64,000 bases of DNA from Trissonchulus latispiculum (taxonomy: Eukaryota; Nematoda; Enoplea; Enoplida; Ironidae), in NCBI GenBank assembly GCA_030248195.1, contig JASAND010000918.1, positions 1 to 64,000 on the forward strand. The letters are read 5' to 3'. Position 1 is the stretch's first letter. Each line of letters opens with the position of its first letter. The notes beneath the pieces were generated by a model, which was given only the letters and a program-made list of their open reading frames with translations, ran no database searches and was not told where the DNA came from. This document shows, one piece after another, positions 53,101 to 62,312 of the stretch. Both the position numbers and the translations under genes were made by a program.

Positions 53101-56100
53101 TTTTGTATCCGGACCATATTATCAGATTTTAGATAAATATCCAAATATATATACACCAACGTTTTGTGTAAACTAAACTGTGTATATGTCGTAGTAATTT
53201 CTGTATTCAGTAAATACTGTATTTACTGGCCGATTTCAGTAAATACGGTATTTACTAGTAAGAATGGTATTTTCTTTAAACTCCCTATCTTTACACGTAA
53301 ATACCATTTTTACTGAAACTCGTCCAGTAAATACTGTATTTTCTAGTAAATTCTGTATTTTGTCTTAAACGCCTTTGTCTTTGTGTGTGGCTAGAGGTTC
53401 AAAGGGCATGCCGACGTCATATTTAAAGCCAAATGATAGGTCATACATTAACACAATATGTGCAAAGGGGGTGCATGAAGATAAACTCCAGACGTTAAAA
53501 ATATTAGTTTACAAAATTAAGAAATTGTTTTAATTTTAACACTGTTTTTAAAATCAAAACAAATACATGTATTATACATGTACGTTTTCTGTAGTTTCTC
53601 ATAAAATTTGTATTTTATACAGAATTTAAGATACACTATAAGTTTACTTAAAGTTTTAAAGTGCCATTCGTGTTTTATATTACGAAAACTAAGTAAGATT
53701 AAAACCATTAAGTAGCGTATTAATTTTTAATTAATCGTAATTCATTATGATTATATAATACATACATATCTGTTCTGATTTTAAAAACTGTGTTAAAATT
53801 AAAACAATTTTTTAGTTTTGTAAACCAATATTTTTAACGTCTGGAGTTTATCTTCATGTACCCCCTTTGCAAATATTGTGATTGTTTTCGATATATAGTT
53901 TTCGTAATATAAAACACGAATGGCACTTTAAAACTTTAAGTAAACTTATAGTGTATCTTAAATTCTGTATAAAATACAAATTTTATGAGAAACTACAGAA
54001 AACGTACATGTATAATACATGTATCTGTTTTGATTTTAAAAACAGTGTTAAAATTAAAACAATTTCTTAATTTTGTAAACCAATATTTTTAACGTCTGGA
54101 GTTTATCTTCATGTACCCCCTTTGCAAATATTGTGATAATGTATGACCTGTCTTTTGGCTTTAAATATGACGTCGGCCATGCCCTTTGAACCTCTAGCCA
54201 CGCACACAGACAAAGGCGTTTAAGACAAAATACAGAATTTACTAGAAAATTCAGTATTTACTGGACGAGTTTCAGTAAAAATGGTATTTACGTGTAAAGA
54301 TAGGAAGTTTAAAGAAAATACCATTCTTACTAGTAAATACCGTATTTACTGAAATCGGCCAGTAAATACAGTATTTACTGAATACAGAAATTACTACGAC
54401 ATATATATTTACATACAGTCGCACATAGTCAAACAAGTAATAAAATGCTCCTCTGGAGTACGAAAAATAACACGGGTGATGGTGAGGTTGTAAATCAAGA
54501 TAGGACTAGTCTTGAAAATGCTTAATATGGGGCTAGGTTAAAAAACAGAAGAGGACTAGGTTGTGAGCGAATTAATATGGGCACAGCTTCGCCGAACAAC
54601 CCATATTCGCGGACTGCGAAATTATATATACATGCATATATACGTACCAATGTTTCGATTCACATTATAGTGCACAAATAATCAACAGCTGTTGTTCTTG
54701 TTGTTGTAAATGCCGGGCTCGTCGACCGGTCGGCCAAATTATGAAGATAATTCGACACGACGGATGCCATGCCCCCGGAAAAAGTGGAGTCGTTTCGCGC
54801 TGTTGACCAGACGGATGCCAAGGAGCACCGGTGGGGATCTCCATTTGATGGGGTCCGTGTCCATCGGATTTCCCAAGGAGGCGAGTTCCATCGCTCCTCG
54901 GAATAATAATCTACAGCTCTGATATTCGAGCTTTAATGAAGACAAATTTTCCCTTTCAAAATCTCTTATGGCTAATGTGCATTTTATCCATTTATATATA
55001 CGGAAAGTTTATATCAAGAATAAACTGAACGACTCTCTCCGACCACGGTCTATTATATTTCCTCCCGGATTGAACCAATACCTCGAAAAACGCTGTTTTA
55101 GGGGATTTGACCGGTGGTAAATAGGCCATCTAGACGAAAGAGACCAGTGGTCACTTCCGTTGGTTTCGAAAACATGCGCATTGAAACGACCATAGTCGAT
55201 CTGGGGTTTTTTTACTGGGGGGGGGGGCGGGGGGCGCCCCCCACTTTTTGGGTTCTCCCCCCACTCGACCTCTTCCCCCCCACTCGTTCCCCTCCCCACT
55301 TTTTTGGGCTTCCCCCCCACTCACCCTAAGGTGCCCAGAAAATGCCAAATTTTTAGGATTTTTGGTCAAAATTTTCAAAATTTTTCCGGCGTCGCCGGAA
55401 ATTTTTGGTAAAAAATCGTCTATTTTGGTGCCAAAACTTAATTTTTGAGCACCTTTAAGCTTAGTTATAGCAGTATATGTAGAAAACAGGCTTTTTATAC
55501 GGTATTTTTGGCATTTTTAGCCCATTTTATTCCCCCCCCCCACTTTTGGACCTCCCCCCCACTAGGGGGGGGGGGGCGTCCCCCCCCCCCCCCACTTATT
55601 TTTGCCTAAAAAAACCCCAGGTCGATTTACTATATATGCACCCAACCAAAATGCCGAAAAACGCTGTTTTAGGGGATTCGACCAGTGGTCACTGGCTTAT
55701 TTTTACTGCGGGGGGAGCCCCCCCCCCCACTCGACGACCTCCCCCCTATTCAAGGTCCCCCCCCATAAATTTCGAACCCACAAACCCAAAAAATTGCCAA
55801 ATTTAACCATTTTTACCCTAAAATTTCAAACAAATTTCCGGCTTCGCCGGATTTTTGACGAAGTTTTCGTTATTTTAGCTTAAACAACACCTAAAATTAG
55901 TCATTTTTTAGCGATTTTTGGAAGTTTTTGCACAAAAAACGTAAAAATTTGCAAAATTTTTGTCAAAAATATGCCCCCCATTTTGGTGAGCCCCCCCATC
56001 TATGGGGGGAATTTAGAGCCCCCCATTATCGCCCCCCCCATAAATTTTGGCCTAAAATAAGCCAGGGTCAATAGGCTATCTAGACCGAAGTGACCAGTGG

Positions 56101-59100
56101 TCACTTCCGCCGGTTTCGAAAACATGCCCATTGAAACGAGCATAGTCGATTTACTAAATATACCCTCAACCAAAACGCCGAAAAACGCTGTTTATAGGAA
56201 CTTTTCCCAACTGTGACCATGGGCGAGGAACAACGGGCTGGGTTTTCTTCAGTGGGGGTGGAGGGCGCCCCCCACTTTTTGGGGACCCCCTCACTCGACC
56301 CCTTCCCCCCACGTTTTTGAGCTTCCCCCTCCTCCACTTGCTATACGGTGCCCAGAAAATGCCAAATTTTCAGGATCTTTGGTCAAAACTTTCAAAAATT
56401 AGCCGGCTTCGCCGGAATTTTTAGGTCAAGAATTGTCTATTTTGGTATTTTGGCTTTTTTGGCCTAGAGAAAACCCAGACAGGTGCCATGGGGCCTGAGG
56501 GTCACATCCATCGGTTTCGGCAGTATGCTCATCGTGTTCAGTGACCCGATTTACTATATAGTCAGGGGGGGGAAACATGACGGAAAAGAGAGTGGAGGAG
56601 GGAACATGGTCGCCTACTCCCCAAACATAGCAGCTGCAGCTGCCTAGTATAGCCTATTAGAAAGAGCAAGTCTAGAAGTATACCCTACAGTACCAGATTG
56701 CTTTCTAAGTTTGATTTCGTAAGTACAGTACTTGACAAATTTGACCTCCCAAAATTGGCCAAAATGCTAATGATTTTCGAAAGTTTGCAAGTATTTATCT
56801 AACCAACCATCCAACTTTGGGCTACTATAAATTTGCATGCGGTCATAATTCGACTTATCACATGGCAATAGTGATTTTCCCCTACGTGCACCCAGTAACA
56901 AAATTTGACCATGTTATTTTTCCCCCCACATAGGGTCCACTAGAGCGGGGAAAAACAGGGTGACCAAATTTTCAAATTTTTGCGCATGCTTCAGGAAGGC
57001 GTAACTAATGTTTCTATAGGAAAGAGAATGCTTTAAAACCGCTAAAAAACTCAAAATATGCCAACTTTAAGCATTTTTGAAGCTTCTAGCTCGAAAATTT
57101 GATTTGCAGCATCAACATGCCAGGTTTCATAAGTTTCTATGGTAAAAATGAAAATTTTGAAAAAACTTAAAAAAATGATGGGATATTGCAATTTTTAACA
57201 CAACTAACTTATTTCTAGCGATATTCTGCATATTATGGCCAGTTCCCAGCAGGTTTCATGCCCAAACAGGTTAGGCACGGCGGATTTAGCATTTTGACCA
57301 AAAAGTCGGGTTTTAAGCTTGTTGTGACGCTAGCAGGGGCGTAGGCAGGGGGGGGGCAGGGGGGGAATTCCCCCCCCCCCCGAAACTCATTTGCCCGCCG
57401 TAGGCGCGAATTTTATTAATCGACTCAGAAAAATCTAATTTGCACATCAAATTACACGGTTAAATTTTCCAAAATTTTAGCAAAATGTGCTCTAAAAATA
57501 GGTTTCAATTATGCCATATTCTAAAAAGGTCTGTCTTTTAACTGGGGGCTGCCGCCCCCAGACCCCCGCCTATTTTATCTAAAGAGCTAACCTTTTGCAC
57601 TTATAATCTAACAAGTTTGTAGAAATTGTTGTCTAAAAATGAGAAAACAGAAAGCCATAGTTTCAGTAGGAGAATTTTACAGGAATTTGAAATAGCACTA
57701 TCCTTATTTATATATGCGATTTGAATGTCTATATAATCCTTTTAAATGTTTTCATTATGACTTTTATTACAATTTTTCAAAAATTCTCCAGCTTCTGGGG
57801 GGCTCCGCCCCCCAGACCCCCCGTTTAGCTGCTGTATTTATGTACATGTATGCATTGTACCTCCGAAAATTTAGAAAGCTCAGTTGTCATAACCTTAGTT
57901 TATGTTATCCGAAAATAGTCGGAAACAAGCGAATAACGATTTTGAAAAACCTGGGTACATGTTAAAAAAATTTTGGATGTGCCCCCGCCCCGAAATTTTT
58001 TCTGGCTACGCCACTGGACGCTAGAATGGTGCCTAGGTAGTTTTGCACGCTAAAAACAGCTGAAACAACGCTTTTAAGCCACTCTAAATGGTTGCTTGCT
58101 AGAAATCCGTGCCATGTTTTTCCCCGCACCATGTTTTTTCCCCGATTCGCGGGTAAAAAAAACATGGACAAATCCTGTTACTGCCAAAGCTGAGAGAGGT
58201 GTAAGAGAAGTTTGAATATACGATTGGATAGGTATTTGCCCACGGTACGTAACGGTATACTCAAACCGATCCAAATCCAAACGAAGAAAAAGTTGGAGGT
58301 TTGCTTCCCTATTCATGTTTTCCTACCCTGACTATATATGGGTAACACCAAAAGGCCGAAAAACGCTGTTTTTGCCTGTTTTCAGACTATTATCAATTTT
58401 CGGACTAATATTTTTGAGCTTAAAGATGTCCAAACGCTATTTTTCCATTTTTGAACATCTGTAACAATCGCCCCAGATAGAAATTCGGAACAAACATAAA
58501 ATTGCTAAGTATCATTGCCTAGATAATAAAAGAATATATATATACACAAAATTTTTCATATGGGCCGTTCGCAAAATCCAGTTTACACAAAAATGAAAAA
58601 AACTCATGCTGAATACAGAGAAAAACCCCACTTTCAAACCCGTAAGAGAAAGTAGATTTTTTCAAAGTTAATTTTTTCCGGTCAAATTTGGTATCATTCG
58701 AACGATCTTGGCCTGGAGATTTCCAAAATGTATATATATGTTAGCTCTTAATTCCTTACCATGAATTAGTTATGCCTAATTAGCACTGTTCCAAATCCGC
58801 AAAATGCCTTTATAGCTCATATTATGGGGGGGGGGCTCTCCGAGCTGACCCTCACGAAACACTAAACAGCTTAATATCTGGGACTGTTTAGTGGGGGTAG
58901 GGATGAGGGGAAGCAACCTTTTTGGGTACCCTCCCACCCCTCAACTCCTTCCAATTCTCCTCTTCGATTGTACTTTTCGCAGCTGAGCACTACTTATTTT
59001 ACTACGTATATATTTACTCTCCTCCAGTGACTTTTCACACATATTATACACATATTAGAGGGGTGGCTGTCGCGACCCCTACGATACGTACCAGTAAAGA

Positions 59101-59181
59101 ATAAACTTGGGCTTCCTTGTCCCCATCAGCAGAAGCATTCAGTTCCATATTATTCAGCTTTTCTATTTTCCGAGACATACG
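44106..59181 (-). CDS. DAXX-like histone chaperone gene, multi-exon, 5' end not found
   Basis: Exons in transcript order: 59092-59181, 51911-52013, 51186-51233, 49486-49767, 48686-48828, 45998-46318, 44591-44885, then 44296-44501 and/or 44106-44167. All have AG acceptors and GT donors and compatible phases. The product has a helical stretch (RKIEKLNNMELNAS), then ERLERRLLQTRQKL, FKYKG and GLPEVDAAVSDYVN, which resembles the DAXX histone-binding part (a helix, a Y-R/K-G turn and a YPEVN-like strand). Then come long Glu/Asp tracts, a SUMO-interacting motif (CIVLSSDSE) and a basic tail (PLPKRRRVDDE). DAXX deposits H3.3 with ATRX in the nucleus. Exons between 51186 and 49767 may be missing, and the first exons lie to the right or beyond the window. 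Family call is inference from memory of motif order. Confidence 0.5.
44296..44501 (-). CDS. DAXX-like gene, possible last exon (form A)
   Basis: The acceptor CCTTTTCAG joins in phase to the previous exon and gives EKGRVQINSIIFIYESDVE and a Leu-rich helix to a TAA at 44296. Alternatively it is spliced to 44167. Confidence 0.5.
44591..44885 (-). CDS. DAXX-like gene, SUMO-interacting-motif exon
   Basis: Acceptor TGTTTTGCAG, donor GTTAGT (phase 1). Ser/Asp-rich, with DDDCIVLSSDSEQS near its end (about 44615-44645): a hydrophobic core IVL followed by acidic/serine residues, the classical SUMO-interacting motif. Confidence 0.65.
45232..45303 (+). tRNA. tRNA-like sequence or SINE head, decayed
   Basis: 72 bases: acceptor GGTTCCG/CGGAGCC pairs in full (one G-U), the D arm GTGC/GCAC pairs, and GGTTCGATTCC is a good B box. 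The anticodon stem (TCTGA versus CGGGA) and T stem (CCTGG versus CCCAG) are damaged; the loop reads CTCCGGC, so CCG if the frame is right. Most likely a tRNA-derived relic inside a DAXX-like intron. Confidence 0.55.
45304..45997. other. Intron with a fragment of the C-rich MITE family
   Basis: CTGGGTTTACTACAGTGGGGG at 45440 matches the left end of the family at 42641, but no right end was found nearby. A CCGGCCGGGC patch lies near 45730. Confidence 0.4.
45998..46318 (-). CDS. DAXX-like gene, poly-Glu exon
   Basis: Exactly 107 codons, phase 0 at both ends, acceptor TGTTTTAG, donor GTAAAT. A nearly pure Glu/Asp tract in the first half, then a Lys/Gly-rich tract. The plus-strand C/T-rich ORFs here are shadows of it. 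Confidence 0.65.
46455..47050. mobile_element. Possible MITE with AAAACCCATCGGCGGGG ends
   Basis: On the left, two 18-base units CCCATCGGCGGGGAAAAAA; on the right the inverted CCCGCCGATGGGTTTTTCC near 47020. The AT-rich interior has no gene. Confidence 0.55.
47050..48132. other. Intron sequence, nothing recognised
   Basis: AT-rich, short chance ORFs only. Confidence 0.4.
48133..48617. mobile_element. C-rich MITE, copy 2, with nested insertion
   Basis: Ends CTGGGGGTTTTTCTACTGCC and GCCTAAAAAACCCCAG; the shared interior AAGGTGCCCAGAAAT is present. A second sequence with GGGCGTATTCAGGGG / CCTGGATACGCC ends (about 48175-48345) is nested inside. Confidence 0.7.
48686..48828 (-). CDS. DAXX-like gene, acidic helical exon
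   Basis: Acceptor CCTGTTTAG, donor GTGAGA. Encodes GEDGDDDVDEARLARIIGR and a helix ending GARTAAEDH. Confidence 0.6.
48850..49480. other. Intron with G/C-run-bearing repeat
   Basis: GGGATTTTGAAACGGGGGGG near 48912 and CCCTCGCCCC near 49175 suggest another C-rich element; its ends were not resolved. Confidence 0.4.
49486..49767 (-). CDS. DAXX-like gene, basic-to-acidic exon
   Basis: Acceptor TTTTGCTTCAG, donor GTATGT, phase 1 at both ends. Starts with a basic helix (CQSLKRRRQRQTLANFLEDA) and continues with a Glu/Lys/Pro-rich tract. Confidence 0.6.
49943..50242. mobile_element. MITE with CAGGGGCGTATC ends
   Basis: Starts CAGGGGCGTATCGTATCCAGG and ends CCTGGATAAGCCCCTG, imperfect inverted repeats of the widespread hAT-type CAGGGGCGTA end. 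Flanks ATGCAATG and GATGCATC are not a clean duplication. Confidence 0.55.
50250..51185. other. Intron; may hide missing DAXX-like exons
   Basis: No splice-flanked exon I can defend. Frames at 50.4-50.6 kb lack splice support. Confidence 0.35.
51186..51233 (-). CDS. DAXX-like gene, LPEVD exon
   Basis: Acceptor GTTTCAG; encodes SGLPEVDAAVSDYVN. The proposed donor GTCAGC is weak; the frame stays open beyond it (to about 50974), so the 3' edge is uncertain. Confidence 0.45.
51911..52013 (-). CDS. DAXX-like gene, exon ending FKYKG
   Basis: 34 codons plus one base; acceptor TTTTGCTTTAG, donor GTATAT. Encodes ERLERRLLQTRQKLKAV and ends VPSVFKYKG, joining in phase to the next exon. Confidence 0.6.
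52068..53091. mobile_element. Long-TIR element, TATATGTCGCGTTAAAC ends
   Basis: Arms of about 170 bases are inverted copies: ATATGTCGCGTTAAACTAGG with GGCCCGTTAAGGCCACTGGG on the left and their complement at 52960-53089. A microsatellite (AT)n abuts the left end. No ORF of note in the centre. Confidence 0.85.
53183..54405. mobile_element. Long palindromic element, TATATGTCGTAGTAATTTC ends
   Basis: Arms of about 520 bases (53183-53710 and 53885-54405) are nearly perfect inverted copies. The arms carry subpalindromes such as AGTAAATACTGTATTTACT. About 115 bases near the centre (53780-53885) directly repeat the right arm (54020-54137). The two 62-63-codon frames on opposite arms are mirror shadows, not genes. 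Confidence 0.88.
54438..54630. repeat. Single arm of the foldback family of 62.3 kb
   Basis: TAAAATGCTCCTCTGGAGTA, GCTAGGTT and CCGAACAACCCATATTCGCGG match the arm at 62310-62487 with divergence. No matching right arm nearby. Confidence 0.7.
55201..55620. mobile_element. C-rich MITE, copy 3, with GTCGAT duplication
   Basis: Starts CTGGGGTTTTTTTACTGGGG and ends TGCCTAAAAAAACCCCAG, flanked by GTCGAT on both sides. The uninterrupted copy of the host repeat at about 56147 reads AGTCGATTTACT once, the expected empty site. Confidence 0.85.
55692..56065. mobile_element. C-rich MITE, copy 4, with GGTCA duplication
   Basis: Starts CTGGCTTATTTTTACTGCGG and ends GGCCTAAAATAAGCCAG. GGTCA lies on both sides; the host-repeat copy near 55110 (GGTGGTAAATAGG) is the empty-site counterpart. 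Confidence 0.8.
56238..56478. mobile_element. C-rich MITE, copy 5
   Basis: Starts CTGGGTTTTCTTCAGTGGGG and ends GGCCTAGAGAAAACCCAG; shorter than its relatives, centre partly lost. Confidence 0.7.
56580..57325. other. Intron sequence, nothing recognised
   Basis: AT-rich, no gene. Short hairpins only. Confidence 0.4.
57334..58016. mobile_element. hAT-like MITE with GACGCTAG duplication
   Basis: Starts CAGGGGCGTAGGCAGGGGG and ends TTCTGGCTACGCCACTG, the common CAGTGGCGTAGCC-type hAT terminus. GACGCTAG occurs immediately outside on both sides (57326-57333 and 58017-58024). Two internal GGGGGCTCCGCCCCCAGACCCCC-like hairpins lie near 57545 and 57797. Noncoding, 683 bp. Confidence 0.88.
58380..59091. 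other. Intron sequence, nothing recognised
   Basis: AT-rich, a G-run at 58826; no gene. Confidence 0.4.
59092..59181 (-). CDS. DAXX-like gene, helical exon
   Basis: 30 codons, phase 0 on both sides, after TTGTTTACTTCAG and before GTACGT. Encodes RMSRKIEKLNNMELN and an acidic/Ala stretch, like the helix ahead of the DAXX histone-binding core. Confidence 0.55.
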
Positions 59182-60400
59182 CTGAAGTAAACAACAACCA
59201 TGGTCGTGGCAAAAGCAGAGGCAATCACATCACAGACAGGACACTTCAGAACCACCCAGTAGAGCAATCAGAAACGTGTTTTTTTTGAAATTTTGTGTGT
59301 TTTTAAAAAGTGTGCGAAAACACAATAAAAAAACCAAAAAACAGTGACGCAGTCCTCCATAATTTTTTGCAGAACTTCGCAAAAACTGCGAAATTCATAT
59401 TTTTAAGTTTTTCAAAGATAACTAATGAATTCTATTAATTATATATATACGCTGTATATAAACGCACTTAACATTTCACGAATAGTACGTATTAACCAAG
59501 TTACAACTATTTTTGCCAAGTCGAAGCCTGTGTACGCGTGTTTTTGACAAGAATATAAATTCAGAGGTAGAGACGCGGGGCGGGGGTCTGGGGGGCGGGG
59601 CGGGCCCCCCCCAGAAGTTGAGAAAATTTTGCAAAACTGAGGAAAATCCTTAATGGAAACACTCAAGGCTTCGATTTCGGCTGCCAGAAAAATTCCTAAA
59701 ATACACTGCATGTGGGTACGCATATACTTCTTGAGATATTTTATGAAATCAGTCTATGCGAAAAGATTTCATTGCATATATAAGCTTTCACTAAGTAAAA
59801 GGTAAATTCTATCTCGGATAAGACTGAAAGGTGTTTACGAAGCGATTTCTAACGTGTACAATATTTATTATCAGAAATAACTGAAACTTTTTACTCACGG
59901 CCAAAACCTAGTGGGAAAAATTTCCTAGACGGGCATGCAATGGTAAGAATAGGTAAGAACAGTCCTCTTTCTGTGCATAGCACAGTCAGAGAGGTTTTGA
60001 TAAAACCTTCTCTGGCTATGTTGCAGCACAGCTGGCTGTCGTTCTTGGACAACCAGGCATTTGTGTGGTTTTGCAAAATTTGCATCAAATCAGCAATAAA
60101 ATGCCGCCCAAATATGGGCGGCAAGCACAGAAAAAGTATAGTTTTGGGCTGCTTGCGAAAAATATAGATTTCGCCAGCAGCCTCCGCAATGCTTTGCAGT
60201 ACAAGGCAGTATTTCGTTTACGTTAAAATAGACATTAACTTAAAGTCTTTAGCGATTATCAGAATAAGCGTTGTACGCAAAACCCAGGATTTGATTGGCA
60301 GCTTGACTTCCAAGACGGAACATGACAAGACTTGCAAGCTTTGCTTTGTAGCAACCAAAGGTTGTAACACAAAGGTAGCTCGAAGAAGGATTGACATAAA
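59182..60400. other. Upstream of the last recognised DAXX-like exon
   Basis: Missing 5' exons are expected here or further right; none could be defended. GCCGCCCAAATATGGGCGGC (60102-60121) is a perfect hairpin. AAGTGTGCGAAAACACAATAAAAA at 59308 also occurs near 43418. Confidence 0.35.
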
Positions 60401-60472
60401 GGGGCTGTAGCGCAACGGTGAAAGCACCGGACCAATAAACCGGTATTCCTGGGTTCGTTCCCCAGCGCCCCA
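60401..60472 (+). tRNA. tRNA-like sequence, probably a relic
   Basis: 72 bases: GGGGC pairs with GCCCC in the acceptor, the T arm CTGGG/CCCAG is perfect, and GGTTCGTTCC resembles a B box. The anticodon arm CCGG/CCGG pairs with an A-A mismatch and position 33 is C instead of T; the loop CCAATAA would give anticodon AAT. D-stem pairing is imperfect. Either a decayed tRNA gene or a tRNA-derived SINE head. Confidence 0.5.
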
Positions 60473-60479
60473 AAATTTT

Positions 60480-61400
60480 CTTTCCGAAAAACTAAAACGA
60501 CGAATTCAATAAGTTTCACCCGAAATTAAGCAGCGAATTTAGTTTCTACAAAATTCTTTTCTCCAATTAGTAATCTCCATTGATATTTTGCGTACTGTAT
60601 GTTTGCTACTGTTTCAGGGCTGAAAGTGAAACCATGGGAAAAAATGGGAATTATTCAGTAGCTTTTGCTTGCTTTAAATTTTAAAAAGTGTTTTAAAAAC
60701 GCTTAATCATTGAATTGGCAAACCCGGTTTAATTTAAGTAGTTTTAATAGTAAAATAATTATGCGTTTGGTTAGTAACATATGCGTGAACTAATGAATCA
60801 GTGCAGTAGTGTTCCGGTCTGTATGTGTAAAGTTGTATTTTCTATGTTTCAGATTGGTGGAGAAATCAGGAAAATAAGAATAAGTACTAAGTTTTCCGCA
60901 GTTATCAGTCAATTACTTTAAGATAATCTCGCTGTTTTCTGTATAGTAAAACTTAAGAAGCGGAACGAATCTCTATAAATAACAGAATTTTACTCCAAAA
61001 ACATTGAAGGCTTTTGTTTCTTACTTTCCTGGTTTCCATTGTTTGTTTATCAGTACACTTGTAGTTCATGGTTTTGTTTTGCTTTCTTGATGCTTTTAAC
61101 GAATCTTTGTATTTTAGGAAACTTCCTTAAACGATTATGAAGATAATTTTCTCATGGAATAAATTAAAGCTTTTATAGTTTTTGCAAATGATTGTAGTTG
61201 ATGTAGTAAATTTCACTATCTTGTGATTACATGCTTGTAATGTCATGCCTGCCTATTACTTTGCATAATTGTGATATCATACTGATTAATTTTGATAGTT
61301 TAATGTGAGAAGTTTTTGTATGCAAAATTGTGGTATGAATTGTATTACTGTTAGCAATGTAATGATATAAATGACGTAATCAAATAAATGACATAGACTT
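60480..61400. other. Intergenic, nothing recognised
   Basis: AT-rich; no gene, no repeat. Confidence 0.5.
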
Positions 61401-61659
61401 TGGACAACCAGGCAGGAGCTCCAGGGAATAGTTCTCCCTGGGTAAGAGCGCTCACCGCCCATTGGCTGTGGCTCCCTCCTGTTTCAGACTAAGGCTTTTG
61501 TCTTAGTGGCTGCAGGCAGGCGTTTTTCATTATTTCTTTATGATTAATGCCTTGTATCCGTCATGGATCCGCCTGCTGGCCTGCGTTTACCTCATTTTCT
61601 TGATGTAAATGGTAAGAATATGGAAAGAAGGAGGGCCGAAAAATGCCAATAAACTTGAC

Positions 61660-61790
61660 AGTCGTTGAAAATGATAGAAACTAGGTTCAGCGCCGAACAG
61701 GGAATGCAGTCAACGCTGAAAATGATAGAAACTAGGTTCAGCGCCAAATAGGGAAAGCAGTCGGCGCTGAAAGTGATAGAAACTAAAGTC
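61660..61790. repeat. Minisatellite, unit about 51 bases
   Basis: Two and a half units built on GAAAATGATAGAAACTAGG and TTCAGCGCC; each contains GGCGCTGAA in inverted form. Confidence 0.75.
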
Positions 61791-61849
61791 TGACCAAAAA
61801 ATGTAGAAAGCGAAATTGTTTTCTTTATATCATATATATATATAATATA

Positions 61850-61886
61850 TATATTATGTAGGGGCGCGATAGCGCCCCTACATAAT
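61850..61886. repeat. Perfect hairpin TATTATGTAGGGGCGC
   Basis: A 16-base stem with a GATA loop next to an (AT)n run. Confidence 0.8.
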
Positions 61887-62189
61887 ATGGGTATAAAGGC
61901 GTCTGCGCGGCCCCCTGGAGACCGTGTTGGCCTGGTGCCAGCTAATTAGAGGTCCGGGAGTGGTAAAAAGGTTACCATCGTAAACAACTCGAGTAGTACT
62001 ACAAGTACCACCATACTTTTGGTTCGAATTCGAAACTTCGAATTTTTGCACTAGGCGATAGTTACCGTGCGTTTGTTTTTTTCTCGGTGAATAACGCTTA
62101 TTGGAAATGCATTTTACGGCTAAGTGTTGGAACGATGTGGGCATTTTGGCACCACTTACTACTATTATATGTTGGTAGACAGGATCCCC

Positions 62190-62312
62190 CGAAAAGAGGG
62201 AAGGGAGGGAGAGGGAAAAAAGAAGGAAAAAAAAGGAAAGAGGAAAAGGAGACGAGGGAAAAGAAAGAGGAGGAGAGGAAAAAAAGGGGGAAGAAGGGGA
62301 AACAAGAAAGTA
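62190..62312 (+). repeat. Polypurine tract
   Basis: About 120 bases of almost only A and G on the plus strand (GAAAAGAGGGAAGGGAGG and so on), abutting the left end of the next element. The coding-looking Lys/Glu/Arg ORFs here are composition artefacts. Confidence 0.85.

Larger units (their letters stand above)
55085..58375. repeat. Tandem repeat of about 145 bp, units split by MITEs
   Basis: GAAAAACGCTGTTTTAGGGGATTYGACC at about 55088 and 55659, with a diverged form at about 56180, and GGTTTCGAAAACATG..CATTGAAACGA at 55160 and 56113 mark successive units. Removing the MITEs between them leaves spacing of about 145 and 142 bases. A diverged unit (CATCGGTTTCGGCAGTATGC) follows near 56508, and GCCGAAAAACGCTGTTT recurs at 58347. 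Confidence 0.7.

Noticed and set aside
53517..54070. Two identical 62-63-codon ORFs on opposite strands
   Set aside because: They lie on the two arms of one palindromic element; the identity comes from the inverted repeat, and composition is non-protein-like.
61400..61510. Possible third tRNA (TAAGAGCGCTC box)
   Set aside because: No acceptor stem or B box could be paired; only a hairpin-like CTCCAGGG/CCCTGG segment remains.
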